A stretch of DNA of 64,000 bases, from assembly GCF_003171515.1 (NCBI RefSeq), contig NC_089399.1:1302001-1366000 (forward strand), read 5' to 3'. A model generated the notes under the pieces. It saw only the letters and a list, made by a program, of their open reading frames with translations, was not told where the DNA came from and did not search any database. Below are positions 46,201 to 56,705 of this stretch, one piece after another. The stretch is from Pyrenophora tritici-repentis (taxonomy: Eukaryota; Ascomycota; Dothideomycetes; Pleosporales; Pleosporaceae). Within the stretch, counting starts at the first letter, position 1, and every line of letters begins with the position of its first letter. A program made the position numbers and the translations under genes.

Positions 46201-46463
46201 ACTTTTTTGCATCAATCCCGAATCGCCACTCTACGTTCCGTTCTGCAATTCTTCCCGCTACCACCCGCTCACGCCGTTGAATCGCTTCACGGCTTCCCGA
46301 GCTGACTTTGCTGACATCCCGGAATCTCGACTGCCTGGTTACCCCGCGCCCAGACCTATCATCCCAAGAGTCCCACAGGGGGACAAGCACATGCCTTCAT
46401 GAGTTACTCGCCTCTCACAGGGTTCTGCTGTACATCTAGTCGGGCTACACAAGGTTACCCGAG
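43276..46463. other. 3.2-kb divergent interval, no gene seen
   Basis: Between the starts of the alkyltransferase (-) and the methyltransferase-domain gene (+). Open frames up to about 150 codons occur on both strands, but none has an ATG start plus domain character. The right end, with a 138-codon open frame at 45986-46402, is probably the leader of the next gene. A small hairpin-like GGGCCC...GGGCCC pair lies near 44057-44073. Confidence 0.45.
43355..43399 (-). promoter_or_regulatory. Two CACGTG boxes upstream of the alkyltransferase gene
   Basis: CACGTG occurs at 43355-43360 and 43394-43399, about 80-125 bp before the start codon. This is the E-box core bound by fungal bHLH factors of the Cbf1 type. 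A pair so close to a start is suggestive, but no binding is shown. Confidence 0.3.
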
Positions 46464-49400
46464 ATGGCTTCCTATAAGTCACAATACCCTCCCACAAGGA
46501 GGATGGAGGACCGAGCGCCCACCACTCGGTTACCTCAGCGTTCTATCACTCCTACCACAACCACATCGCAGTTACCTACGCCAAGCCAGTCTAAGCTGCA
46601 AAAGAAAAGGCCATCAAGAGATGACGAGGTAATCTCCAGAGGCCCCATAAGTCAACAAGAGCCTGTACAGACAGCCAGCTCTCGCCAAAGGAAAACCAAC
46701 AGATCTACGCCCATGTTTCCTCAACAACCAAGCGTGACAGGCTCAAAACCAACACCACAAACCTCGACTTCCCGACTACCTAAGCTTGAAGTTCCTCAAA
46801 GTATACGCACACCTTCCCTTGCCTCAGGCTCATCAGCATCCACCATTGAAAGTCCTCGATCGAATGTGCTTAGGAGAAAACAAACAAGTGTTGGAGTTAC
46901 GAGTGGTCGACAAGCTACGTGCATCAGAGACGATTCCATGTCTTTTCAGGATGACAGGCAAATGATGGAGGGTATACCCGGTGGATACAAAGACCCTTTC
47001 TCTGACACGGTTTTGGGCATTTCGATACCGTCATCTTCGACAATCCTTGCTCGCTCCGAGCCTCAACTCGATTCCTTCGGTAACTCGTTTTACGACTATG
47101 AGATCGGCCCGACAGATATACTCCCACTCCCAATGCCACAGTATGCGCTTTCTACCACACCATCAACACGATATTCAGAGTCACCTGGGCCTTTCAGTGT
47201 CTCATCGACCCCAACATCGATGTCGTCCTACTCCCCTGGCACCACACTGTCAAGAGCTTCAAACCGCACACGACAAGTCAGTCCATTACAAAGTAGGCCG
47301 CCTGTATCCCGGCACAAGACTCCGGACGAGATCAATAGCCGTCATCCTCACACACTGTCTACTGTTACAGAGTCTTCTACGTCGTCGTCATCAGCATCCA
47401 CCGTTGTAACAGAAGGAGCAATGTACAAAGATACCCAATCGTCGACAGGTCTTGCCACTCTACCTCAGAGCCCTCGGGTATCAGAAGTATTTTCAAGTAC
47501 GGTAGAGAAGCCACGCACGCAGGCGCCTCCCGAATTCGCTCATCTTGCTGATCAATCACCCGTAACAATACCAACGGGTAGAAGACCCTCAAGGCCTAGT
47601 AGGGACGGCACTCCTGAGCTATCGGGACTCCGAGGCCCTTCGCCAATAATTCAAAGCAACATGCTAAACTTCCCATCCCATCACAGACGCACTGTATCGA
47701 ACGAATCCAGGACTACACCAATTGCAAGCTCCAAGTTCAATGTTCCAGTCAAACCGTCTTCGCGAAACCCGTCGCCAAACCCTGCTTCAGCATTGCCAGC
47801 AGTCGCTCGGGCATCAGCACGCGGACCCGCATCAGACACTCACGATCGGAACCCCCGAAGGATCAGTGCAGGCCCAAGCCCCGCCCCTACCCATGCGCCA
47901 AGTTCAAGCAAGAGTTCTCGGTTTGGATTCTTCACACGCCGAACAAAGACCGAACCTATACCATCCGCGAAGTCTGAGAGCAAACTCCAGCGCAGAGGGC
48001 CAGCTGCAGGCACAGGACATGAAGGCTACGGCAGATATGCTGTGAGAGGCCGCAGTGGAAGTTCAGTTAGTACCAACAGTATTGGACGGTCCGCTAGCGC
48101 CGGAACTACCACTGAAAGTTTGGACAAGACACCCTCGACTCGCAAAAGCAGTATGACCAGCACAACGAGCGGAGACATGGACGACTTTTACCTGAATCGA
48201 CTTGCTCCTGTTGTTATTCGAGGTACGGGATATAGCTCCGAGCTTTCACGCAGCCCTGAACCGATGCAGAGTAGCAGTAGTCTTGATATCTCTGTCAATC
48301 AAGGACTAGAGCTAAAGAAGACTGTAAGCAACACGTCGCAATCAGCACTGGAAAAGGGTCGCCCAACGCTGCTACCCTCAGCGATGCCAGACAATATGCG
48401 TGGAGCTTCTCCTATGAAGAGGATGACCCCGGGTTCACGGAAGCCATCTGAGAGCGACGATGACACCAAGCGATCGTTTTTACCTACTACAACCTCAAAG
48501 CGAACGTCACAGGCGTTACAGAGCGCTCAAGGTCCCGGTAAACACTCGGCCTCTGCTAGTCGTTCTGGAAAGATACGCAAGAACTCTACAGGCGAGGCAG
48601 CTACTGAGGTCAAGGAGAGCAGTTGGCTGAAGTCATCGAAGAAGAGCAAGGCAGAGAAGGAGGCGGCCCCGAAACCGGCCAAGAGATGGAACTTCTTTCA
48701 AAGGGCGCACGCAGGACCACGCGCAGCCACACCGGCAGCCCCTGTAGCCAGTCCTGAGAACAAGACCGTCGCGTCTCGCTCTGTTGCGCACTATGCGTTG
48801 ATGGACCAATCCGGACTTGAACTGGACGATATTGAGCAGCTAATGCAGGAAGCTGACGAGGGAACGGAGAGCGCCCTTTCGGACGATGAACCAGGGAGGA
48901 GAGAGCGAATGCAATCCATGCTACTGCCACCCAAGCCAGTCTTGCCGCCTAGCTCCGCGCTGCCTGCGCGTTCGGCTTCACCCAAGGTCTCTTTGCGCCC
49001 AGAGGCACAGTCACAGCCACAAGTACAGCAGCATCAGCAAAGCAAGTTGAGCATCGACACTAGGGTTCAACCAACACACCAATACATGGATCGCTATTCA
49101 CAGGCAGACTTGACACCATTTACGGATATCTCTCGACCTTCTTCTCCCTTCAGAGCACCATCAACAGAACAAGACGAACCTACTAAGCCCGAATCAGCCA
49201 ATGTGGAGCATAACCAAGGTTACTTCGAACTTCCTCAAGAGATTGCTTCACCTGGACCTCCTCCGGTAAGCCCGCCGCCGCGACCAAGCCGCTTGCCCCA
49301 AGTAGGCCGGATACCCCAAGTTATATCAACTCGTCGTCAGGCCCGGGGCCCCTCTTCTCAGTCGTTCTCTCGTCCCTTCGTGTCGAACCAACCTCGTCCA

Positions 49401-51248
49401 GCGGCCATTCCGCGAACATCTTTCGATTCTATCGGCTCGGTCGTTGCGACTGCTGCTCCTGTCGAGCCATATCCGATCTTGCAAGGCTTGAATGCCCTAG
49501 CACATGGATCAGCAATCGCGACTATCAGCCCTATGGATGCCGAGCTCAACCGTCGCAGCGAATTCTTCAGGTTCCCACCACGCAAAGACTCAGAAGTATC
49601 CTACTCGAGTAGTTCGGGTATCTGGAGTTTTGCACCTGCTCCCAGCACAGCTGTCGTTCCGACTGCTGGGGCACCATTGTCTGATGATGAGCTCTGGAAT
49701 GAATATGATGACCTCATCGATGAAGTGCTTTCGCCGGTCACTTCTCGGACGAGTGAGAATAAGCGAAGGTCAGCTGAGGATGAGCACAGTTTGCGGAGCC
49801 ACCCGTCCCTTGAGCCAATGCCTCTGAGGCCGAAGGCACTCTGCAACACTTCAGGGGCCGAGAACGAGTATGAGGAGGTTGAAAATCCATCTCTACACCT
49901 TCGTCGTTCTCGCCTGCTTGCGGTCTTACACTCCACCCAGTCTCCCACATCGTCGGTCGCTTTCTCGGAGTTTCTCTCAGATTATGGCGAGAAAAAGATC
50001 AGCGTTATTGACCCGGTCACAGGGAGACTCAGCTTACCCGTCAGCCCTCGGCTTTCGTCAGGGTCAGATGCGAAACGCGCAACTCGCTCCAGTCTTCCAG
50101 TGTCCTTGCCCCAGAGTGCACGACAATCAGGAGCTACTGTTGCTTCGAGGTCAAGCAAAGATCGCGACAGTGTCAACACGAATCGACACAGAGATACACG
50201 CTTCATGGACATTGCCGAAAGTCAAACAGATGGACTAATGTCCATGGCTAATCTTCGCTTCGGTGCGCTTATGACGAGCAAGTGGCTTTCGTTTGGCCGC
50301 GTCTTGTTCAGTCCGGTACACTTCGAACTCAAGGATCCCAAAGAAGATCGCGTTCTTGTTATCGATGGTCTCGGCAAGGATTGGTCGTACTACTGTGCAC
50401 TTACCTATCCTGAGGCGACTGTTTATGATATGGGACCCGATCCATCCTCTCCGTCGTCTTCCGAGACCGCGTCTGAGCCGTGGTCGACACTAAACAATCA
50501 CCGTCACATCTGCCATCCCTCGCTCGGCAAGGCGTTCCCGTTCCCCATGCATTTCTTCGCGTGTGTCGTGCTTCGCTTCCCGACGGCTCTTCCCTCCTCG
50601 GAGCATCGCTTTGTCCTCTCAGAAGCCAAGCGCGTTCTGCGACCGGGTGGTTACTTGGAGTTCAGCGTCCTCGATATGGACCTCGTCAACATGGGCAACC
50701 GGGCGCGTCGCGCTGTCCGCGGTCTGAAGATGCGAATGCAGGTAGCGGATGAGAATATTTCTCTCCGCAATATCAGCGACGAAGTCATGGCGGGTATCGG
50801 TCGCAAAGGATTCGTCGAGTGCAATCGTTGCATTGTCGGCGTCCCCGTCGCTGGCCAACTTCCCAATGTCGATGATGCCCAGGCATCGTCTCACAAGAAG
50901 AATAGTAGCACAGCAAGCAAGATCCTGACTCAGCCCAAGGGACCCAAGCCAGAGGTTTCTTTCTCCGATCTTCTCAACGTCTCTTCACCTTCTGAAACCA
51001 CAGACAACGGTATCACTGATATGGTGGCGCGCGTTGGCCGATGGTGGTATTCGCGTTGCTACGAATCACTCGTCCTACCAGAAGCTGGCGAACCTGGAGC
51101 AGCTGCTTCAGGCAAACTCCTCCAAAACAGTATCTGGCGTGACGAGGCCCTTGTCAACGAATGCGAAAAGCGCGGTACAAGCTTCAAGCTTCTCATCGGC
51201 TACGCTCAGAAGCCCGAGGTGGGCGTCCGACGCACCGTCAGCGTTTGA
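46464..51248 (+). CDS. Large disordered protein with C-terminal SAM methyltransferase-like domain
   Basis: Single-exon ORF of 1594 aa. Residues 1 to about 1280 are very rich in Ser, Pro, Thr, Arg and Gln, with no folded domain except short patches (DDFYLNRLAPVVIRGTGY near 580; SGLELDDIEQLMQEADEG near 785). From about 1260 a compact domain begins: FGALMTSKWLSFGRVLFSP, then VLVIDGLGKDWSYYCALTYP in the position of the SAM-binding loop, and EAKRVLRPGGYLEFSVLDMD, the classic post-motif of class I (type 11) methyltransferases. The SAM loop lacks the usual GxGxG, so cofactor binding is uncertain. Similar long proteins occur in Pleosporales and other ascomycetes; the substrate is unknown. It converges with the acyl-CoA dehydrogenase gene. 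Confidence 0.85.
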   Translation: MASYKSQYPPTRRMEDRAPTTRLPQRSITPTTTTSQLPTPSQSKLQKKRPSRDDEVISRGPISQQEPVQTASSRQRKTNRSTPMFPQQPSVTGSKPTPQTSTSRLPKLEVPQSIRTPSLASGSSASTIESPRSNVLRRKQTSVGVTSGRQATCIRDDSMSFQDDRQMMEGIPGGYKDPFSDTVLGISIPSSSTILARSEPQLDSFGNSFYDYEIGPTDILPLPMPQYALSTTPSTRYSESPGPFSVSSTPTSMSSYSPGTTLSRASNRTRQVSPLQSRPPVSRHKTPDEINSRHPHTLSTVTESSTSSSSASTVVTEGAMYKDTQSSTGLATLPQSPRVSEVFSSTVEKPRTQAPPEFAHLADQSPVTIPTGRRPSRPSRDGTPELSGLRGPSPIIQSNMLNFPSHHRRTVSNESRTTPIASSKFNVPVKPSSRNPSPNPASALPAVARASARGPASDTHDRNPRRISAGPSPAPTHAPSSSKSSRFGFFTRRTKTEPIPSAKSESKLQRRGPAAGTGHEGYGRYAVRGRSGSSVSTNSIGRSASAGTTTESLDKTPSTRKSSMTSTTSGDMDDFYLNRLAPVVIRGTGYSSELSRSPEPMQSSSSLDISVNQGLELKKTVSNTSQSALEKGRPTLLPSAMPDNMRGASPMKRMTPGSRKPSESDDDTKRSFLPTTTSKRTSQALQSAQGPGKHSASASRSGKIRKNSTGEAATEVKESSWLKSSKKSKAEKEAAPKPAKRWNFFQRAHAGPRAATPAAPVASPENKTVASRSVAHYALMDQSGLELDDIEQLMQEADEGTESALSDDEPGRRERMQSMLLPPKPVLPPSSALPARSASPKVSLRPEAQSQPQVQQHQQSKLSIDTRVQPTHQYMDRYSQADLTPFTDISRPSSPFRAPSTEQDEPTKPESANVEHNQGYFELPQEIASPGPPPVSPPPRPSRLPQVGRIPQVISTRRQARGPSSQSFSRPFVSNQPRPAAIPRTSFDSIGSVVATAAPVEPYPILQGLNALAHGSAIATISPMDAELNRRSEFFRFPPRKDSEVSYSSSSGIWSFAPAPSTAVVPTAGAPLSDDELWNEYDDLIDEVLSPVTSRTSENKRRSAEDEHSLRSHPSLEPMPLRPKALCNTSGAENEYEEVENPSLHLRRSRLLAVLHSTQSPTSSVAFSEFLSDYGEKKISVIDPVTGRLSLPVSPRLSSGSDAKRATRSSLPVSLPQSARQSGATVASRSSKDRDSVNTNRHRDTRFMDIAESQTDGLMSMANLRFGALMTSKWLSFGRVLFSPVHFELKDPKEDRVLVIDGLGKDWSYYCALTYPEATVYDMGPDPSSPSSSETASEPWSTLNNHRHICHPSLGKAFPFPMHFFACVVLRFPTALPSSEHRFVLSEAKRVLRPGGYLEFSVLDMDLVNMGNRARRAVRGLKMRMQVADENISLRNISDEVMAGIGRKGFVECNRCIVGVPVAGQLPNVDDAQASSHKKNSSTASKILTQPKGPKPEVSFSDLLNVSSPSETTDNGITDMVARVGRWWYSRCYESLVLPEAGEPGAAASGKLLQNSIWRDEALVNECEKRGTSFKLLIGYAQKPEVGVRRTVSV

Positions 51249-51983
51249 AAATGATACGTTTCTCCCGAGCTGCGCTCCAACAAAGTCCTGGAGACTTTTT
51301 TTTTATCTATTTTCCTTACATATCATCATAATGGGTGGTTGGTTTTGTGGGTTTTATCTGGCGTTTATGCTGCGTTCAAGCGATTGTCGATTTCCTTATA
51401 CCCTCGTTCTGATTTTTCTTCTTCTACTTTTCACTCAACACACTTGCATTGCGAAATGGCAAACGGTCTAGCATCATGACTTACTACAAACTACAAAGAA
51501 TGGCGCAAGCCTGGCAGCATCATCGTTATCATCATCATCAACGACAACATACTGTCTAGTATCTTGTCAACAGACGCATACATGTACTATTTACTTTCGA
51601 TCGAGTTTGAACATACTGGCTATGGACACACGACTTTTGAGGAAATATTTTTCTGTTTCTATGGTGGAAGGCTGGAGAAGGGCCTGGTGGATTTATAATA
51701 CCCGGATTGTCAACATGGATACGAAAGATCAAGATACCTGACGTAGATATGAAAACACAGTCGCTTGCAGACTAGTGAATATGAGAACGAACACTTTTTG
51801 TTGCATACACCTGACTTGGTGGAACATCTTCCCGTGACAGTAGCAGGTCTCCAACACTACATTGTCTGACAATCCATACTGTACAAGCGAGAAGACTGGC
51901 GAAACACTGCAAACTTACAACAACTTGGTTTGAACATGTATTGATACAAGCGAGCATGGACTTTATGCCACTGCTAACATACT
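51249..51983. other. Convergent 3' interval
   Basis: 735 bp between the stops of the methyltransferase-domain gene (+) and the acyl-CoA dehydrogenase (-). It holds a T-run at about 51297-51305 and a short ATC-rich tract near 51518-51540. No gene was seen. Confidence 0.5.
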
Positions 51984-53854
51984 CTACAACTTCATACCCA
52001 AAACCTTGTGTACCCTAAGCGCCTGCCGAATACTCAAATCCAACATAATCTCCTCTGATCCACCAGGAATAGCATAAGCCCTAACATCCCTATACAACCT
52101 CTCAACCTTGGCACCCTGACCACCGCGACTATAACTCAGGCCACCGAAGATCTGACTGGCCTCCCTGGCGCAGAACTCAAAGGTCGTTGTGCTCTGAGCC
52201 TTTAAGCTGGCAATGGCGCCGCCGAGCTTGAGCATGGCTTCCATGTCGTTCATCTTCTCGCACTGGAAGATGAGGTTCTCCATCCAGTTGTAGCTGGCTT
52301 CGATTTGGCGGGCCATGTGTGCGAGTTTGAGTCGGATGACGGGGTGGTCGATGAGACGCTTGCCAAACGTCTTGCGCTTGTGGGCGTATTTGACGCTTTC
52401 TTCGTAGCAGACACGGGCGAAGCGGAGGCATTGGATGATGATGCCGATGCGCTCGTGGTTGAAGTTCTGGGTAGAGTTAGTATGTGTGGTAGTACGACTG
52501 CGTTTTGTTGCTTACCGTCATGATGACCTTGAAACCCTGGTTTACTTTGCCAATGACGTTTTCGACGGGGACCTTGACGTCCTCGAAGGTAATGTATGTT
52601 GTTCCACTGCTCCATACACCCTGGCAGTCCATCTTTCGTGTCGATACGCCGCCGGCACTGCGCTCGATGAGAAGGAGAGAGACACCGTTCATGCCTTCGC
52701 CACCAGTGCGGACGGCGGTTGTGAAGTAGTCAGACCAGATACCGTTTGTGATCCATTTCTTCTCGCCGTTGACAATGTAGTGCTTGCCGTCTTCGGAGAG
52801 CTTGGCCTCGCAGGTAAGGTTTGCAACGTCGCTACCGGCATCTACGGGATGTTAACATCTAGTTTTGATAAATGCTGAATGCATGAAGACTTACCAGGCT
52901 CGGTAATGGCCAAGCAGATCCTCTTCTTTCCGCTCAGCAGATCCGGACCAATTCGTTGGATAAGCTCCTTCTTGCCGAACTTGAAGAGAGGCGGTCCACC
53001 AATTCCGTATCCACCGATCAAGCCCCAGACGAGACCACCACTACCGGTTCTCGACAGCTCATCGGTGATGATCATCTCGTGGAAATGATCCCACTTCTCC
53101 GGTGGTACGCACTTGACTCTCAGGTCGGTGTAGTCTTTGGGGTATTGGATGCCGAGCATACCAGCGAGGTATCCGCGTTCGCCCATTTCAAGGAAGATCT
53201 CGTCGGGGACCTTCTTCGCTTCGTCCCAGTCGGTTACGTTGGGCATGAGCTTCTCTTCGACCCATTGGCGGACTTCGTCGCGGAGCGCAACATGAGTCTC
53301 GTTGTAGTAGGGGGAGTGGTACTAAGATGTATGTTAGTCGGGCTGCGGTTCTGTCCACCGTCCTTATGTTTGACGTACTGTTTGGTACCATGACGGGTCC
53401 GCGTATGGAATGAGATCTCCGTATGCGTCAAATGGCTCGCTCTCCTCGGCAGCGACCTCAGAAGGCATGGGCGCTACAACTCCGGAGTTTGCCTCGGGCT
53501 TGACCACATCCTTCTTCTCCTTCTTGACCTCAACCGCAGAGGTCGCGGGAGGAGCTGGGGGGGCAGCCTTGCTATCTAGCGAACCGACCTGCAGTTTCTG
53601 GTACTTCTTCAGGATGCTGTCGTTGTGGTACTTCCAGAACTGCTTTGACGCGTCCTTTCCGGCAACGCGCTGGAGAACTTTGGATTGTCAGTTGAAGTTT
53701 GAGGTCTGGAAGATGAGGTTTGCATACTCTTCTTGCCTCCTGGATGCTCCTCCTGGAAGTTGGTCAGGTCGTAGACATCTTCATCTACAATAATCCACAG
53801 GTCGCTCGCCGTCTTATGCGACGCGACATCTGCGGTTGAGAAGCGTTTTGCCAT
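51984..53854 (-). CDS. Cytochrome b5-fused acyl-CoA dehydrogenase
   Basis: Five exons: 53854-53728, 53677-53379, 53321-52895, 52841-52516 and 52466-51984, giving 553 aa; introns are 49-57 nt and all keep the frame. Residues 1 to about 75 are a cytochrome b5 domain with heme ligands in EEHPGG (His37) and WKYHND (His60). A Lys/Ala/Pro-rich linker reaches to about 135. The acyl-CoA dehydrogenase part follows: the helical N-domain (THVALRDEVRQWVEEKL), the flavin loop ICLAITEPDAGSDVANL, KKWITNG, and the C-domain with RIGIIIQCLRFARVCYEE and IPGGSEEIMLDLSIRQALR. There is no clear organelle presequence. Such fusions are known in fungi and may pass electrons from FAD to heme, but substrate and electron partner are not visible. 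Confidence 0.92.
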
Positions 53855-54633
53855 GATGCTCTAAGTGTGAGAATGCAAAAGAGAGAATCACGGTACCAAG
53901 GCACGCAAGGAGATGAAGTGTCGCTAATGTCAAGACAAAGCCGAGGGCTTCCCAGGGTTATAAGAGGCGTGGTAGGTTTCGGGTACTTTTCACATGCCAG
54001 TTGCTACTCCACGCCAAGGTAATCCGGGGAAACCGCCTGCTGCTGAAGGTCGGCCGCGCATATGGCGTGTTTGGGGTGCAGCCGCCGCTGTCTAGTGATC
54101 TCGTGAGCGGATTTGCGACTACTGCAATTGGTTCTGCCATGCCTGAGCGGGTGACCTGCTGTTTGAAGGTAAACGTCATCCATGCAAATGCCGAGGCATG
54201 CCGCATTGGGTTACTCACGTGGCGGCCCATGGTCCTGCGGGGCCGAAGTTGGAAGGCTTCACATGTCAGTGAGATGCTGACATTTAGATTTAGATGCTTC
54301 AGGAGGCGCACATGCTACATCTGTGTTCTCGATAGTAAAAAGCGAATGGCTTGTCTTGTCAGCCATACACGAATACTCCCACGGCCTTTTACTATCAAAG
54401 GACCAGTCGGACGGCAACAACAACTCTCTTCCAAGGTTCTCTGATGAGTGTATGGAACTTGCAGGCATCCTGCGCTTAGCTCGATTTCTCTACGAGGGCG
54501 TGATCTCTCCATCGTGTTCTGTGTGGGGTCTCCGCATCAGCTACTCGTCATGATTCGCATTGATTCAGAAATGTAGCTCTTCTCGTCCTACCACACTCTT
54601 GCGTTATTCTAGAACTCTCATAGACGCATCACA
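53855..54633. other. Divergent promoter interval
   Basis: 779 bp between the starts of the acyl-CoA dehydrogenase (-) and the cupin gene (+). Open frames here are short and unsupported. Confidence 0.5.
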
Positions 54634-55155
54634 ATGCCTGGCGAAGTCTATGTCAAGAAAGCCTCGGACATCCAGGCTCCCGATGGCCCCCAAACCGACG
54701 GCATGATTCGCATGCCTGCCATCGTAGACAAGTCTGATCAATTATGTGGCACCGGTAGGATTGATCTACACTGCCAAGGCCGCGACTGCTAACAAGAATA
54801 GTAATGGTTGCGAAACCTCATACATCATCGGCAGTCCACCACCACGGTGAAGAGGGTACGTCTTGTGTCACATTTCTGCCCACACCGTTATGCATCTTGA
54901 CTCGCCATGATACATGAATACCAATCTGATGTTCGCTCAGACACAATTGTCTACGCTGCAAAGGGCCACGGCGCCATAGTGAGTGGGCCAGACGGTAACA
55001 AAAGACAAGAGTTAGCCCCTGGTGATTTCGCCCTTATACCTGCATATGCGGAGCATCAAGAAGTCAATGATAGCGACGATGATGTTGTCTGGATCATTAC
55101 TCGAGGTGGCAGAAACCCTGTGGTCCATAATCTCGAGGGTTGGACTAAGAGCTGA
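54634..55155 (+). CDS. Small single-domain cupin
   Basis: Three exons (54634-54754, 54802-54855, 54941-55155) give 129 aa; introns are 47 nt (GCTAAC branch site) and 85 nt. Cupin motif 1 is built across the second intron: SSAVHHHGEEDTIVYAAKGHG, with the His cluster and Glu that bind a metal. Motif 2 is LAPGDFALIPAYAEHQEVN, with the last His ligand. The product is one beta-barrel with no signal peptide, so probably cytosolic. Small cupins include dioxygenases, isomerases and stress proteins; the reaction cannot be told from the sequence. Confidence 0.9.
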
Positions 55156-56705
55156 GCGAAGTTCCGGACGAAATCTAGTGGTATGCGATTCGCGTCTTGA
55201 TCATATTTCCCTCTGTCTATTTCATATCCTTGCAGCGAAGTCTTTCCCTCTGAAGTTATTGACTTTTGTTCGACCGATTTAATCCTTCCGATGAGTGCGG
55301 AACGACACTAGTAACGAAAAAACAATCGAAGAGTTGGACACTTGCAAGAACATGGTCACTCATGGTAACTGGCCGAATTCGTGTTCACGGACGTTGTACA
55401 TTCATTGAGCTCTTGTATACACATCCTTACATGTCATCTTTCAATAGCCTTGTTGATGGACAGATAGGATAAACGGCGATTTCGAGCCCGCCGCGCCAGG
55501 CTATTTGCATTGGGATTCCCGGCATCAACACGATCAAGATAGCTGGTGTGCGTCAAGCATTCGAATGCAAGGTGCAAATGGATCACTCATGGCGAGCATG
55601 CTTCCAGCATTGGTTAGAAATAGCGAAAGGGCTGGCTGCTACTCTATAATGACCGGTAACCCGGTCAGTGTACCTATGCTAAGGTACTTTTTCGATACTT
55701 GGCCCCTGAAAACGCATGGTTGCATAATGCCGAAGTTATTGAAGATGAAATCATAGATGCGCTGAATTCAAGGCGTTGGCGGAGAAGATACTCGATGGGT
55801 GTAGCGGAGGCAGAAAGGGGAAGGACATTCTGCGCTAGCGCAACCGACGCTGGCTTCGTTCCTGCACATGATCATCGCATTGCCGTTCCCCTTTCCTCCT
55901 TCAAGATCGCCCCGCAGAAGCCACCGGTTGACTGGCCGAACCTCAGGCACACGAGACATACAACATGTGTAGCGACGTGGCTGAAATGTCATTGGGTTCA
56001 TCTGCCACTAACGTTATTCTGTTAGAGTACTTATCTCTGTGGCTGAGGTGTGGAGAGCGGATGCATTGACAAAGAAGGCATCGCAATTTACACCACTGCA
56101 TACTTGCGTCCTGCGTTGGTTTTGCCTGCATATACCTACAGTTTACAGGAGACAACTACAAGCCATAAGCCGTCTGACAGCTACCAAAATTCTATTCCGG
56201 CCTGTAATCTAAAACATCCTGCGGAGGTCAGCTGAACGAGAGTCGAGAGGCAACCTGGATGCCCAGTCGAACAAGACCCTCTCACAATATAGTCCAACAT
56301 TCAAAGTAAAACTGCATGCTCGTCGTCTTCACATGAAAATACCGGTACATACCTTGTCGCTACCCGTTTTAAACTCCCCTGTCGACCGCCTCGCGAACGT
56401 TCCGATTCCCGATCATTAGCCGGCCCATGTACGTATGATCCCAGCGCTGAGTTGACCCACGACAACCTTGCTCGGTCTTGCACCTGTATCCGTCGTTCAC
56501 GCGTGCCCCATATGCCCATCGTTATACAACGCCATGGCTAGCGCGTGTTTAGTTTCGCAAAATGCAGTGACCGGGTGGCTTGGGTCTTGCGGGGTTGGAA
56601 GGTAGGCCTCGTATTTATACATGAGCCCTGTCCGAGCATTCGAGATGTTGTCGCAGGCTGTATTCTGCGAGACGTTCACTTGCTTCCCCGGATTGTGTCT
56701 TTATT
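55156..56705. other. 1.55-kb interval, no supported gene
   Basis: Between the cupin and the GH3 gene, both on the plus strand. Around 55450-56025 two overlapping plus frames have natural-looking composition (one contains VPMLRYFFDTWPLKTHG) but no start, splice pattern or family could be assigned. The last 200 bp should hold the GH3 promoter. Confidence 0.4.

Noticed and set aside
45986..46402. 138-codon plus frame before the methyltransferase-domain gene
   Set aside because: Most likely 5' leader; no homology features and it ends 62 bp before the real start.
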